Below are positions 24,527 to 36,665 of a stretch of DNA of 64,000 nt, piece by piece. Source of the DNA: Trichoplax sp. H2 (Eukaryota; Placozoa; Uniplacotomia; Trichoplacea); NCBI GenBank assembly GCA_003344405.1, contig NOWV01000151.1, positions 62,001 through 126,000 on the forward strand. The letters are read 5' to 3'. The position numbers were made by a program, and so were the translations under genes. Every line of letters begins with the position of its first letter. Within the stretch, counting starts at the first letter, position 1. The notes under the pieces are model-generated. The model had not been told where the DNA came from and ran no database searches. It saw only the letters and a list, made by a program, of their open reading frames with translations.

Positions 24527-26102
24527 ATATTTAACATTGTACTGTATTACGTCCATCTATTGTATATTCTTTCGTAATGTATTGCTTAAATCCGTCTTTA
24601 ATAATTTAAATATAGCGGCTGCTTTCTTCCTTTTCATCGTCTTAAGCGAATATGTAAATATTCTTGTATATCGGTAATAACAGAGGAAAGCACGATCTAT
24701 AACTGACGTACTGTGCGGCACTTTGAACACCAACTGAAAATCATGTGAATAATAATTTTGTAATAGTCTCGTCTTGAAAGAAAAAGATTCTGACTATGCT
24801 ATCGGGGATTCCAATCATCTACTGGTATACTTTGGATAGACATCTACCTCATGTTCGTATACTATGCTTCACAAGTCACAATGAAAATTACAGAGTAGTA
24901 ATGTCCTATTTCATAGCGAGTCAAAGAAATAAATTCACTCTATCATACGTTGAGGGTAAAACTGTACATAATAATGTTGATATTTAACTACCTTTTAAAT
25001 AACCAAATATTTTACTCTGTGTAAGGGCATCATTTACAACAGGAAAACTAAACTATTTCGTTTAAGAAAGACATGATTGCAACATAGTTTGTTGTAGTAA
25101 GGCTAAAGTAGACAACTCTATATTTCAAAGAGAAATTTGACAGATCTTTGTTGCAACAAATAAAATCAATGACACTGGCAGTGACGCGGCCAGTATATGA
25201 CCTTCAGGAAGTGCTATGAGTTATCTACTAAATCCGGTCTTAAAAATTATTGGAAAAGAATTTTTCGTGCATCCAGCCAGTACTATCCTTTACCAACTAC
25301 TATGTCTATCAAAGCAATAATTATTCTAATTACTGACATTCAATTACTTCAACACTACGCCATTTCTACTCACTTTCAATCTGCCAAACGAATTGTGCTA
25401 TCGGGCAGGGCGGATATGCATTACGACAACGTATGGATGACCGACCTCCAGTCTGTGAGACGGCCTATCATGGATGACGTGTGAACAGTGATAGGAGCAT
25501 AGCATAATATAGGTGTATAATCTAATTTACTACAGTATTTAATGATTAATTATATATTATATCATACAGTATATTTAATGTAGTAACTTGATCCCGAATG
25601 CTGCCAGTTGTATCTTTATAATAGTAGTGTACTTGCAAAGTTTCTATTATGTTATTCGTAAAATTACGCTCTTACTATTCTATCAAATGATCGAAATCCG
25701 TCGCAATCACTACTCTACCAACCGGGGCAAACAAACAAAAAATTTCATAGAAAAACTATTTGAAACTCTAATGTCAACAGTTGCAAGACGTTCGCCTTCT
25801 ACAGTAAATCACTAGCAATCCTTGTAAGCGTTCGTTATCATGTTGGACATTCACACAAAAAAATAGGCAAAATCCTCAGCCTTACAACTGGGCGATCAGT
25901 GATAACTGAAAGGATTGTTGGGTACGATTCCTACCTTTGAAATATCTTAAGCAATGAACTGATTGAAGGTTGGCAGATTCAAATTTCAATTGCAGGCCAG
26001 AAATTTCTATAGCTCAATACTGTCCAGTATCGCGCGCATTCCAAGAATTGTCCAAACCTTTCACTCAACATGTCTTTTTATAGGCGAGTCTGGTATGAGC
26101 AC

Positions 26103-26200
26103 AGTATGACTAGGGTACAGTACAGTACAGTACAGTACTACAGTGCACAGGGTACAGTACAATACTGTACCAGTTTGATAGATCTACTGTACACTGTGCA
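26103..26200. repeat. GTACA/TACTGTAC palindromic microsatellite cluster
   Basis: The core is an imperfect run of the 5-mer tacag (tacagtacagtacagtac), followed by related words (ctacagtgcacag, aatactgtacc, ctactgtacactgtgcag). Because GTAC and TGTACA are self-complementary, the stretch can fold on itself. The same words recur at about 36.2-36.7 kb. Confidence 0.85.
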
Positions 26201-26454
26201 GTAGAGACCCTTTACTCTACACTACGCCAACACCGACTGCGCATTCCTTCAATGGCATTAGATCGTGCAATTTACTTTTGCTTTGGTCGTGTGGATTATG
26301 ATACTTGGGCAGATTATTTCAATGCACTCAGCTAGTACGAGTATTGGTATTTGTACAAGCGTAACGATTTTATTATAGTTGTTAGCTTTTATTATAATAT
26401 TTCGTGGTGCAATACATCAACAAAGACCATATCCATGGTTGTTGAACAAATTAC

Positions 26455-26498
26455 ATGGCAATTCAGTAAATTACTGAGTAATATGTACTGATTGCCAT
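26455..26498. repeat. Imperfect inverted repeat (hairpin)
   Basis: The left arm atggcaattcagta (26455-26468) pairs with the right arm tactgattgccat (26486-26498) with a single bulged base. The 17 nt loop itself contains part of a nested palindrome. No associated gene; function unknown. Confidence 0.6.
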
Positions 26499-27117
26499 AT
26501 TGAATTGGATCGAAAGCGTATTGGTTAATTAAATAAAATTCATCCAATAGTGAGTTTATGCGAAAATGTAAATGAAGTAGCGGATAGGATAGGGTGTTAA
26601 ATGCAACACAAACTTGATTGTGTATCATTCACCAGTCTTAAATAGCATTGGGTACATTACATATACATTGATGAAAAGCATGATTTACATGCAGTAAGTG
26701 TTATGACAGTGATAAATAATGTACAGTTATCTCGTTATCAGTTCGTCTCTCGGAATATTATATATATAATAATTGATTGATCATAATATCTAAGTTTGTA
26801 ACTATACAAGGTACATTGCAGTTTAAATGATAAATATTAAGTTACGTATATAGATAAAAGATTACATAAAATGAGCAGTAATGTAATAAATTAAATTATA
26901 ATTGAAATTCGCAGGTAAAGATTTTAAAATAGCAAGCGCGTGGAATATACAGGAGTTATAATAATATCGAAAAGAGGGATTAATTTTGACCAAATAAAGC
27001 AACATAAATTGCTTTCATTCGGTTATAAGTTATCTTAAAAAAGGCATTTCAAATATTCCATTTTAGAAGATACTTAGCGGTTTAGAAATCATCAGTTGAC
27101 AAGCTATGTAACTGCGG

Positions 27118-30100
27118 TCAATCTTTCAAATGAATATTTCGCATGCGTTTAATAAAACTCATTGTTGAAGGTAATTCCGAATAGCAATCAGGATCTGGTG
27201 AAGATAAAGGCAAATTATCATCAGTACCAAACTTGCTTGCTGAACTAGGCCCGGCTGTTATAGATGTGTTGCTGATGCCAAAACGCGCATCACCCTCCAT
27301 TTCCGAACTCTGGACCCAAACATTTCGTGTGCGCTTAAGGGGATTAGAAGATTTCGAATTTTTCCCTCCTTTTGCATCACGATTAGTTGAAGTTTGTGAT
27401 GCCAAATGTGGAACTGGTTTAGCTAAAAAATCCTTAGTGACCAGCCCATGAATTAGTGGAGGACTATTAACTCCAGATGGACGCTTAAGTTTGGAAATAC
27501 TGCTACGACCGGTATTTTTATCGTCATCAGCTGCCTTGTTAACAAACAAATCCGCTTGGCTGTGTGCACGATTAACCCTAACATCTTTATCTCTTGTCTT
27601 TGCCCCATGCACATCTACAATACTAGTTGAAGACGATCGTCTTTCTAGACTCTTATCTCCATTACTAATGTTAGATAATGAATTAGCTTTACCTTTAATA
27701 ATATTACCGGTTGATACTGGTATTGCAGTAATTTTCGCGGAGATACTTGGCGCCACTAGCTGAAGGGCCTCTTCAAAATGATTGCCTTCTTCGTCATTAC
27801 GGCTGCTTTTAGTGCCATTCTGATTAGCTTCAAGATCTTTTGATTCCGTCGTCAATAAATGGCCAAAATTTATTGAATTCTCACTTTCTAACACAGCATT
27901 GAAGGCTAACATGTCCCTCTTAAGATCACTAAATATATCTTTATCAATCTTAGGGGTACTTATTAAACCAGTATTGTATAAGTCTGATAATTCTACTGCT
28001 TTTTCTACAGATTTAATGAACTTGCTGATATCAGTTTTCGTCAAATTTGAAAATTCTTCATTAATTAGCCTCCTAACACAGCTCGTAAATTGCACTTTAC
28101 ATCGTTTAGCCACATCAATTCGCTCTCTTAAAATTCCAGCACGCATCTTCGCAGCTGTGCGCTCTCTACTCTGCGTCATAAATCGCATAATATCTTGTCG
28201 TATTTTTAGCATAGTCGAAATATAACGTTCTCCTAGCATTTCCAGCTTTTCAATATATTTCTTATCATAAGAGGCGGTCAACTCCGAAAATGATTCCGTC
28301 TGTTAAAGAATAAAATAATAACAATAAATACTAGATATTAGAGTCCTTAAATGGGGTGAAAATACAACCCGAACCCGATCAAATGGTTGATTTTCTAACC
28401 CAAAATGAGTGCAACCGCTACACAAACATTGTATCACAACAAAAATTCTTAACCCGAATCCCGCCCTCGAGCCAGGTTTCGGGTTGACTTTTAAGGACAC
28501 TGCTGGATATATTCGCATATGCAAGGTTAATTTAATTTTACCTGACAAGCTGCAACGTTTACAATAGGCTTTTTAGCATCCTTTGCCAATTTTTCAATCT
28601 CTGCTGCATACTTTTCAATCATATCTTTTATTTTATCCTCATAATGTTGCTTAGTAGCTTTATAATTCTTAGCCGCTAGCTCAATATCAGTTTTGTATTT
28701 GGTTTCAAATCTAATATGCGCCGCTGCCAACGCTTTTTCATGATAATCCTTTATAGATTCCGCGGAAGCTAACTGTTGCTGGAGATTTTCACGTTCATAT
28801 TCCCACATCTGCTGACGTTTTGATAGAGCAGAATGATACTTGTCTTTAATTGTTCGGTTTTGCGCTTCCCATTCCTTACGCTCTAAAGCAAGTTTATTCA
28901 AAAAATCCCGTTCACAATCGATTTTTAAGTTGTGTAGGTCGCGCTCGCTCTTAATTGTTTGATTTGCTATCAACTGTTGCATATCACTTGTATGCTTTTT
29001 GGTTATCTCAGCTTTCTCTAATGCAAACTTTTTATTTAGTGATGACACCGCATTATCAACCAAAGCTTTATTATCATTATTTAATTTTTCATATTTCTGA
29101 AGCCACAGCTGATTCAACTCTGCAAAGGCTTTTTCCTTTGATATCGAAAATTGCTTCAGGTCTTCCTCTTTTAAATGTTGATATTTTAATTCATTCTGCT
29201 CCATGGTAGCTTTAACTTTCTGCTGAAATTCAACGCTCATTCTTTTCTGAACAGAAGTTTCAGTCTCGCTAATGGCTTCTCTAATAGCTTCATGAAGTTT
29301 TCTTGTCATGTCATGTTCCCAAGAACTACTTATTGCAGCTAAAAGTGTCGTGACAGTTTCCTATTTAATTAAATATAGCCAGTAGATATTAAGCGTCTTC
29401 GTGCGGCCACAAATAGGATTACTTAACTAATTAAAGAGGGTATAAAGATCTATCTCCAGGAGTCAAGAAATCTAAAATATTGTACTTATTTCTACTACTA
29501 TACTAGCTTAAAATTAAAGGCATAAAATCATATAAATACCTGAATTTGTTGGCGAATAGGAGTGTAATGTGGTAAATCTATAGGACTAGAGGGAATTCGA
29601 TTTACAACATTCGCGGCATAGCCATTAGAAGACGCCCAGTTGGCAAACGATCTGTTTATTTCTACATTGACGATACTTTGCAGTTCACGTGCAAACTCAG
29701 TTTTCCATTCAGATTTCGCTTTCGTCAATGCATCACTTACCTGCAAGTTTAAAAAGAATTTAGAGTATAATTTCGAAAAATATTTACCTCTATACACGTA
29801 CATGTAGTCGCTTTTAACTTAATCTTATAAGCAGCTATAACTTAATAAAATTAGCTACCTATGTGGTGATCTTGGCCAACTGTACACTGCAGTATACAAT
29901 TTAAAAATGAATATATACTACAGATTATTTATAATTTTTTCAATAACCTCTTTAACTTTTTGCTTTTCTACTTCTACAGACCATCGTTGTTCGATATCAC
30001 TTAAACGATGAGTTAAATTTTGATTCCATTCACTTCGTGCGGTATCTACCGCATTTTCTACGGCAGTGACGACAGAGACTTTATGTTCGCGCATCCAAAC

Positions 30101-33100
30101 ATCTCGAGCCGATTTGATGCCAGCTTCGACGGCTTCCTGCTTTTCCCGAAGCCACTTGATTTCAGCATTTGTAATAGCAATTTCGATAGCTTTCTGTCGT
30201 TCTGCAGCAGCCATTTCATCCCATTTTGATTTTAATTGTGCTGCTTGCTCCTCCCATAACCTAGATTGATTAGATAGCATTTCATCGTTCCATTTCTTCT
30301 TTTCTTCCCTTACGGCAGATTCTATTCTATCTAGTGTATTTTTCTCATACACTTCAGCCCATTCTGCTTTTGCATTCTCCAATGCATTTTCTACGGCACT
30401 ATTCAGTTTCATAGCATATCTTTCTTCTAAATTACTCTTTAAGTTCTCAATTTCCGTACTGCGAAGATCATCTAGCATAGCATTAAATTCAGCTTTTGAT
30501 TTTTCACGAGAGTTTAAAGCCGTCTCACTAATAGCTATTTCTATTTCTTTGCGATGTTCTGCCTTTAAGCTAGAAGTAACCTCTTCTAGAACTACTTCGA
30601 GCTCCAACTTATGTCTGGACTCCATTTCTTCTTTCATCTCTTTACGAGCCTTGCATATAGCATCTTCTATTGACTTCTGATACCCTATCTTTAATTCATT
30701 TTCTGTTTCATGAGCAGATTCTTGGATAGCAGAAGCCACTCTTTGCTGAAAATTACCTTCGTATTCTTTCTTAACTTTGCTGACAGCTTCTTCAACTGCA
30801 ATATCAACTTCTTTCTCATAGCGTAACTGTATTTCAGCTTTAGCAGTAGCAAGCCTAGACTGATAGTGTACTTCATGGACAGCAGTTAATTCAGCTTCCC
30901 ACTGCCTTTTTGCAGTAGAGACGCTACTTTCAACAGCTTTTCTAAATTTCTCTTCTCGGTCTTCAATCCAATTCGTTTTCGCTATAGCTAATTCGATTGC
31001 CATTCTCCTCTGTAACTCCTCTTCAGTATTTTCCCTTTTAGGTAACTGACCTATTATCGATGTTTCATTTGCTAAAATAGAAACGTCGATACAATCCTTA
31101 CGTATATTTTTGGTACCACTTTCTTCGAGAGCCTTAGATATGGCTTCATCCGCTACTTTTTGATATTCCTCTTTCATACGAGACTCGGTCAAAGATTGTT
31201 CATCAGCAAGGCGTACATAAGCTTCTTTAGCTTTATGCAATTCATTCCTGAGAACATCGATCTCTTCCACTAAAATACTTATTTCATCCCGGTGTTGCTG
31301 AACAAGCTTTTCTTTAGCATCTTCAAAAGCAGACGTCATTCCAGTCTTTAACTGATCAATTGCAGTTTCATGTAGATGCTTACACATTAAACGGCATCTT
31401 TCTACACTTTCTTGCTTATCTTTTTCAGCCTCACGTTTAGTCAGCTCTAAAGATTCTTTCAGTTCAGAATTACATCTATTTAATTCACTAACGTCATTCA
31501 ATTTGCTAGCTAAATCATGCTTTACTTCTTGCCATTTACAACATATATCGTCATAATCTTCCCTTAATTGCTTATTTTGTTGTCGTAAAATTCTTTCCGA
31601 ATTACTTTCTCCAACTTGCGAATCTCTTGCACACTTTAAGTCAATTTCTAGCTGCTGCATACGATTTTCGAGAGAAGCACACACTAACTCTGTCCTGCTA
31701 CATTTTTCTTTTTCATTCTTTAAATCTTGATAAGCTTCCTTTAATTCTGATCTTAACTGATAAATCTCAGATCGCTTTGCGGCATTACTAGCAAGACATC
31801 GGTCAAGTTCTACACGCAAACCATCAACTATATCGTCTGCTTCAACATTTGAATCTTCATCCTTGGTAGACCATTGAAAGCTAGCATCAGAATTTTGAGG
31901 CAATGATTCATTTAATGACCCTGGAGAAATACCCGATGTCTGAACGCCCAATCTTAGTGCCGCTTCATACATTTTACACTGATCTTTTAATTCGGTAACT
32001 TCTTTTTTCAAATCTTCACATAAACCTTCGCCAAGAGATTTTGCAGTTTCCGATCTATGTAACTGATCACGAAGTTCGAGGACGTCCTTTACTGAACCCT
32101 CTTCTAGTACTTTAGTATAGCGATTTTGAAACTCATGCAAATTCTGTGTTAACTTCTTGATAGCTTCAGTATGGTCTAACTCAGCTTCTCTAGCACGTTT
32201 TTTAACATTTATTAATTCACTTTCTAACCTTTCCTTTTCCGAATACAATTCAGAAAGTTGAGAAGCAGTCTTATCATGCATTTCTTTTAATTCATACACT
32301 TCTTCTTGATGGCGCTCTTTCAAAGATGCAACTATCTTGTCGTGTTGTTCCCTGGATCGGAGAATTGTTTCTGAGCGCGAATATTCAGATATCTGTTGAT
32401 TTAATGCCTCAATAGAGCACTCTGCTATATGTAATTTACTTATGGCTTCATCTCTTTCAGATCGGAGAGATTTCTTCTCATCGTCTGTTAATGTTAGTTT
32501 TTTACGTAATTCATCACATTCAATAGTCCTTTCGGATATCATGTTCTGAAATTGTTGAATATTGGAATGTAAAGCCTGACATTCATCTTGCGATAGAAGA
32601 ACTTTGTGTTGCAATATACGTATTTGCCTATCACTATCTTCCTTGAATGTTAATAGCTGCTGACTAAGTTCATCTACTTTGCGACCCCGAGCTTCATATA
32701 AAATTCGCAGTTGAGCGACAGAAGCATCACTAGAATTTGGAGATACATCATGTCCAGTAGTGGAATTGCTACTAGTCTTGGAAATTTCCTGATATTGATC
32801 AATTTTTACTGCTCGTGCTGTACTAGTGTAATGCTCATGTTGAGTCTGTGAACGATTAAGGTAATCATCATTTTCTTCCAATTTTATATTGTCATCCTTT
32901 TTAGTTGAAGGTGGATCACCAGAGGATTGTCTTTTAACGTTAGAGTCGCCAAAGAGGGGAATATTTATGCCAGCGGCGGTTGGAATCATAAAGTTTACAT
33001 TACTTAGTATAAGAGGATCAGTCGATTCAGAGGGCACAATATTGTCTGATATAGGTTCAAGAAATGTTGATGCATCAGTATCTATCGCAAACTCATTAAC

Positions 33101-34183
33101 AGAGCTATTGTGACTGTTGCCCTTGTCTTTCTCTGCATGATATTCCTCCTCTTGCTCTTCAGGCTCTAGTTCTTTCACATGTGGTGATACATCTGTGCTA
33201 ATATTTTCTCTCTGTTCTAAGATCGTTTGATCATGATCAAATCCAGTAATTAAGTTTTGAGTTAGTTCGGAAATATTAGAATTATTGTTATCAACGTCAC
33301 CTAATTCGGTTGTAGTCATGAAAAATAACCATTAATCAATTAAAAAAGCGAAGGAAGATAGCACAATTAAATTTAGGTTATTAATGAGTAGAGGTCTTAT
33401 TTTTAAATCTTAGCGCCATTTTACATACCTGATATGTGATATATATTTGAAGGAAAGTTCGGAGCACGAGGCGGAGTAACAAAACTAATCCCTTTCGAAG
33501 TATCAAATTGTTCCGATTTACCAACAAAAGGGGTTGATGCTTGCCAAGTATTGCCAGCACTCTTTATATTGTCTAGTTGATCATTAGATAGTGATAGTTC
33601 TGAGGGTACACTATCATCATTATTTTCAACTTGGATTTCTCTATTTTCATTTCCATCTTGACTAAGTAAGGAATCATTGACACCATGCGATTCATTAGCC
33701 TCCACATCGTATATACTAGGCATAGGAACATTCCCTGGTAGTTTCTCTAAAACTGCCTGGCGCAACTACAACAGACAATATAAATGTTCAATTTAGGTAT
33801 AGATAATTGCTTGATTAGTGCATTCATTACTATTTACCTCTTCTTGGCGGCGTTCTTCGTCTCTTCGAAATTCTTCTTGCTCAGGAGTTGGTTCTTGCGG
33901 TGGCTTCAATAACGGAATCGCGTAAAGTAGACATTAATAACTCTATCTAATTGTTATCTGTCGATCGTGATAGTATTATACTGTATGTAACCTACTACCA
34001 TTTCACCAATGTCAAACTGAAGTTGTATTAGCAAATCTCAATTAATTAATCATCATTATTCATCCAATGTTGCTAGTCATAAACCTCCGTAGTATGAATA
34101 ACGATATAATTATGTCAAATGTTTATCCTTACTTGAAAACTAAGATCCAATAGTTGTTCACCAGTAGTTTCGTCAGTACTCAT
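27118..34183 (-). CDS. CEP152: CEP152/Asterless-like centriole duplication scaffold, seven exons
   Basis: Exons in transcript order: 34133-34183, 33838-33903, 33429-33765, 29948-33300, 29540-29740, 28542-29360, 27118-28299. All junctions are GT-AG and in phase, giving 2002 residues (human CEP152 is about 1,700). Residues 1-340 are acidic and mostly disordered; in known CEP152 this end binds PLK4. From about 345 onward the protein is long coiled coil. Family-specific stretches include REQHDKIVASL at about 467, GSVKDVLELRDQL at about 547 with a following ELKDQCKMYEAALRLGV, and a C-terminal block at about 1630-1690 (SRERTAAKMRAGILRER) matching the conserved late region of vertebrate CEP152. The middle carries many A-rich motifs with periodic Trp. 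By homology it recruits PLK4 and SAS-6/CPAP to the mother centriole. The acceptor of exon 2 (ttattgaag) and the donor of exon 4 (GAG|gttatt) are weak but are the only choices that keep frame. Confidence 0.93.
28342..28498 (-). mobile_element. MITE-like non-autonomous element, copy 1 (in a CEP152 intron)
   Basis: This element lies wholly in the 28300-28541 intron. On the minus strand it begins with tccttaaaagt and ends near atttaaggact, so its ends are inverted copies of about 9-10 bp (GTCCTTAAA). Inside are repeated ACCCGA/TCGGGT words, including gggcgggattcgggttaaga, which is identical in copy 2 at about 57.7 kb. It has no ORF. The superfamily is not identified. Confidence 0.8.
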
Positions 34184-36135
34184 CTTGATATTTTAATGTT
34201 GCTATATTCAGAGAAGTTAACAACGATAATACAACGATTATCATCGCCATTATTAGAAAGCCATTACAACCAAATTTACTAATAGGTTTAAAATTTGTTG
34301 CTTACACTACCAGTCAACTACTACTACTATTGTCTATATTTTAGTCGATTACACAATATCTATTTGCAAAGCATTTCAACTAACACCAATAGAAAAAAGT
34401 ACTGTATAGCTTCACATTGTAATGATTTTATTGCTTCGATATTCATATTTTTACTCTGCAATTTAGTCTTGTAGCACAATATATTCAATTTCAAATAGAT
34501 CTATTGTTCAAGTACATCTACTATAAAAGATCTTCACTGTAATCATAATCAATTTACGTACAGTAGCATCCCAAGGCAACAGCTGATTGTACGTATTATT
34601 TCCAGTGACAATAATTACAAGAAGAGACAAAAGGTGGTCCAAACTAATAGCTAGTTTATATTAGTATTACGTAAAAATGGAATAGAACATGACATTGCCA
34701 CTTGATTCAATTTCGATTTTCATTACATACAATTATGAATATTATTTTTAATTATTACTTTGACTATATTTTACAAATTTAGAGAGGGACCAGTCGCGGG
34801 ATATTTTATAAGATGGTAGAGAGGAATTATACTCTAGACAACTCACGAAAGATTTTAATCCGTATTATTAAAGCGCTATTTTTTTTAACCCTTACGCTTT
34901 AAGTTGGCACATAACAGGCGAGTAATAAATAAATAATAACCATAGTTACAGTAATTCTTCGAATAAATAGATAAGGGATAGAAGGATATCAAACAATAAA
35001 ATTACTTCTGCAATGATAAAATTATGATGTATACCGCTGTATAGGTATACTTATATCATCATTATATGTGCATCATCGTTATTTCAGTCATTTGCAAACT
35101 TACAGCATTCGAATGTATGTTTAAACTCGTAGGAAGTAAAAAGATGAAAGCATTTGGCAATAATCACTTCTTCAATGGCAATGATGTATTACACTGTCTA
35201 TATATCTATATCGTAATGATATGTGCATTCCTTGCTATGATTCAGATGAAGCTAATTCATTTATTGCGCAAATGATTCATCCAGTAGTCTTTACTACTGT
35301 CACTCTTCTGTGGGGATGAATATTACGGTACAATCGTATCATGTACTGTTGCATGAAGAAGAGGATCAAGCTCAATTTATCTACGATTCTAGAAAATTGG
35401 ACAAACAGGATGTTATCATCATGTTGTCTTATTAGTATCAGCTTGAACTATATTGCAATCTAAAATAGTATAAGTACCAACATTCTACCTTTATGACACA
35501 ACGATTGATCATTTTCAATTTTTATAATAACTATTCACGAAAGAGGAATTAATTGAATAAATCTAAACAAATAAAAGAGCACAGGTAACTTTCTAGTACA
35601 ACATTGTCCTTTCAAATGTATAGAATTTTCTATTCTTATCACGTCATACTCTAAGTTTCAATCATAAGATGCCATCCAATTCCAATGTCAATAAATCAGT
35701 GCAATTCTTGCAAAATTGAAGGGTAAAACTTATAAAATCTGTATTCATCTATTAGTCAATGATGAAGATAAGACAGGTGGTATACTCAATTCAATCTTCT
35801 TTCTTCCAATTTTGTCATTATCATACTGTCTACTGTATGCAGTATCTTACAAAATTACCAATAGTCATAAGATGCATATTAGTTGAACAAGCCATAACAA
35901 CCAGTAAGACTATTGCATTGACGAATTGAAGTAACATTGTTGACAGAAATGATGGTGAAGATAGCAACTTACCAAAATGGAGAAGGGCATTGGACGAGTC
36001 CAACTTGCAAACAACTTGATTCAGTGTGGCGCCAAATACACTACTGTACTCTACTGACTACAGTAGTAGACTCGATTGCTCGACGATGGACTAGACTGAT
36101 GCGAGCAGTCTTGATGAATTCAATACCAATCCAAT

Positions 36136-36172
36136 CATCGTCTTCAGCCAGACAAGTCTGGCTGGACGATGG
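36136..36172. repeat. GC-rich inverted repeat (hairpin)
   Basis: catcgtc-tt-cagccagac pairs with gtctggctg-gacgatg across a 2 nt loop (aa), interrupted only by the small tt bulge. That is about 16 paired bases, unusually GC-rich for this window. It lies just upstream of the perfect GTAC palindrome. Confidence 0.75.
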
Positions 36173-36179
36173 CTACAAT

Positions 36180-36665
36180 CTACTGTACTGCACAGTACTG
36201 TACACTGTACAGTACTGTAGATCACGTGGCCTGACATGACCGTACTGTAGTCTATCCAGTGTACGGTACTAGCACTACTACACTGTACTGTACAGTACAG
36301 TACGTCATAAAAAGAATAGTGTACTGTACAGTACAGGGTGTCTCATAAGTATTTCCCACTGTTTGAAATTATATGACATTATAATTTCAAGTCCTTATTA
36401 GACAAATTTTGTATCATTTTGTTGCTCAAGATACTGTTTGGTAAGGTATCTTATAGGGAGGAATACAACTACAATATTTGTACGCCATAAAAAGAAAGAA
36501 TAGTGTATTCACTGTTGCTCAAGATACTGTTTGGTAAGGTATCTTATAGGGGGAATGCAACTGTACAGTACATTTGTACGTCATTCCAAGAATAGATTTC
36601 CGTACTGTACAGTAATACGATACGGTACTGTGTACTGTACACTACAGTACATTGTACAGTCGCGG
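36180..36665. repeat. GTACTGTAC-rich palindromic and tandem repeat tract
   Basis: Words such as ctgtacagtac, actgtacactgtac and gtactgtac recur many times. Superimposed are direct repeats: gttgctcaagatactgtttg starts at 36421 and again at about 36514 (period about 93), and (g)tacg(t/c)cataaaaagaa recurs at about 36300 and 36480, with a decayed version near 36576. A cagggtgtctcataagta word near 36336 resembles a mariner/Tc1-type terminal repeat. I found no partner end and no transposase frame. Confidence 0.75.
36192..36218. repeat. Perfect 13-bp inverted repeat with a one-base centre
   Basis: acagtactgtaca - c - tgtacagtactgt is a perfect inverted repeat. It is embedded in a wider run of TACTGTAC/GTACAGTAC words (36180-36345). 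Confidence 0.9.

Larger units (their letters stand above)
21235..27117. other. Intergenic, repeat-rich toward the CEP152 side
   Basis: No gene recognised. ORFs at 24796-24987, 25197-25484, 25588-25815 and 26392-26628 lack protein-like features. The supported contents are the 170 bp tandem duplication, the GTAC-rich palindromic cluster and one imperfect hairpin, each listed separately. An upstream 5' exon of the HSF2BP-like gene could lie just above 21234. Confidence 0.45.

Noticed and set aside
25197-25815. Plus-strand ORFs of 95 and 75 residues near the GTAC cluster, considered as transposon fragments
   Set aside because: No transposase, integrase or reverse transcriptase motif is visible.
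25885-25940. tRNA- or SINE-like B box (ggtacgattcc) with a weak A box upstream
   Set aside because: No cloverleaf or acceptor stem can be formed and the A box is poor; no second copy seen.
27233-28225. Plus-strand ORFs of 72-108 residues at 27233, 27491 and 27899
   Set aside because: They lie antisense inside the last CEP152 exon; their openness follows from the codon use of the real gene.
29918-29947. Continuation of the long CEP152 frame to the stop at 29918
   Set aside because: The donor at 29947 joins in phase to the clearly homologous next exon (KAKSEW-type motif), so the run-on stop is intronic. Intron retention would truncate the protein.
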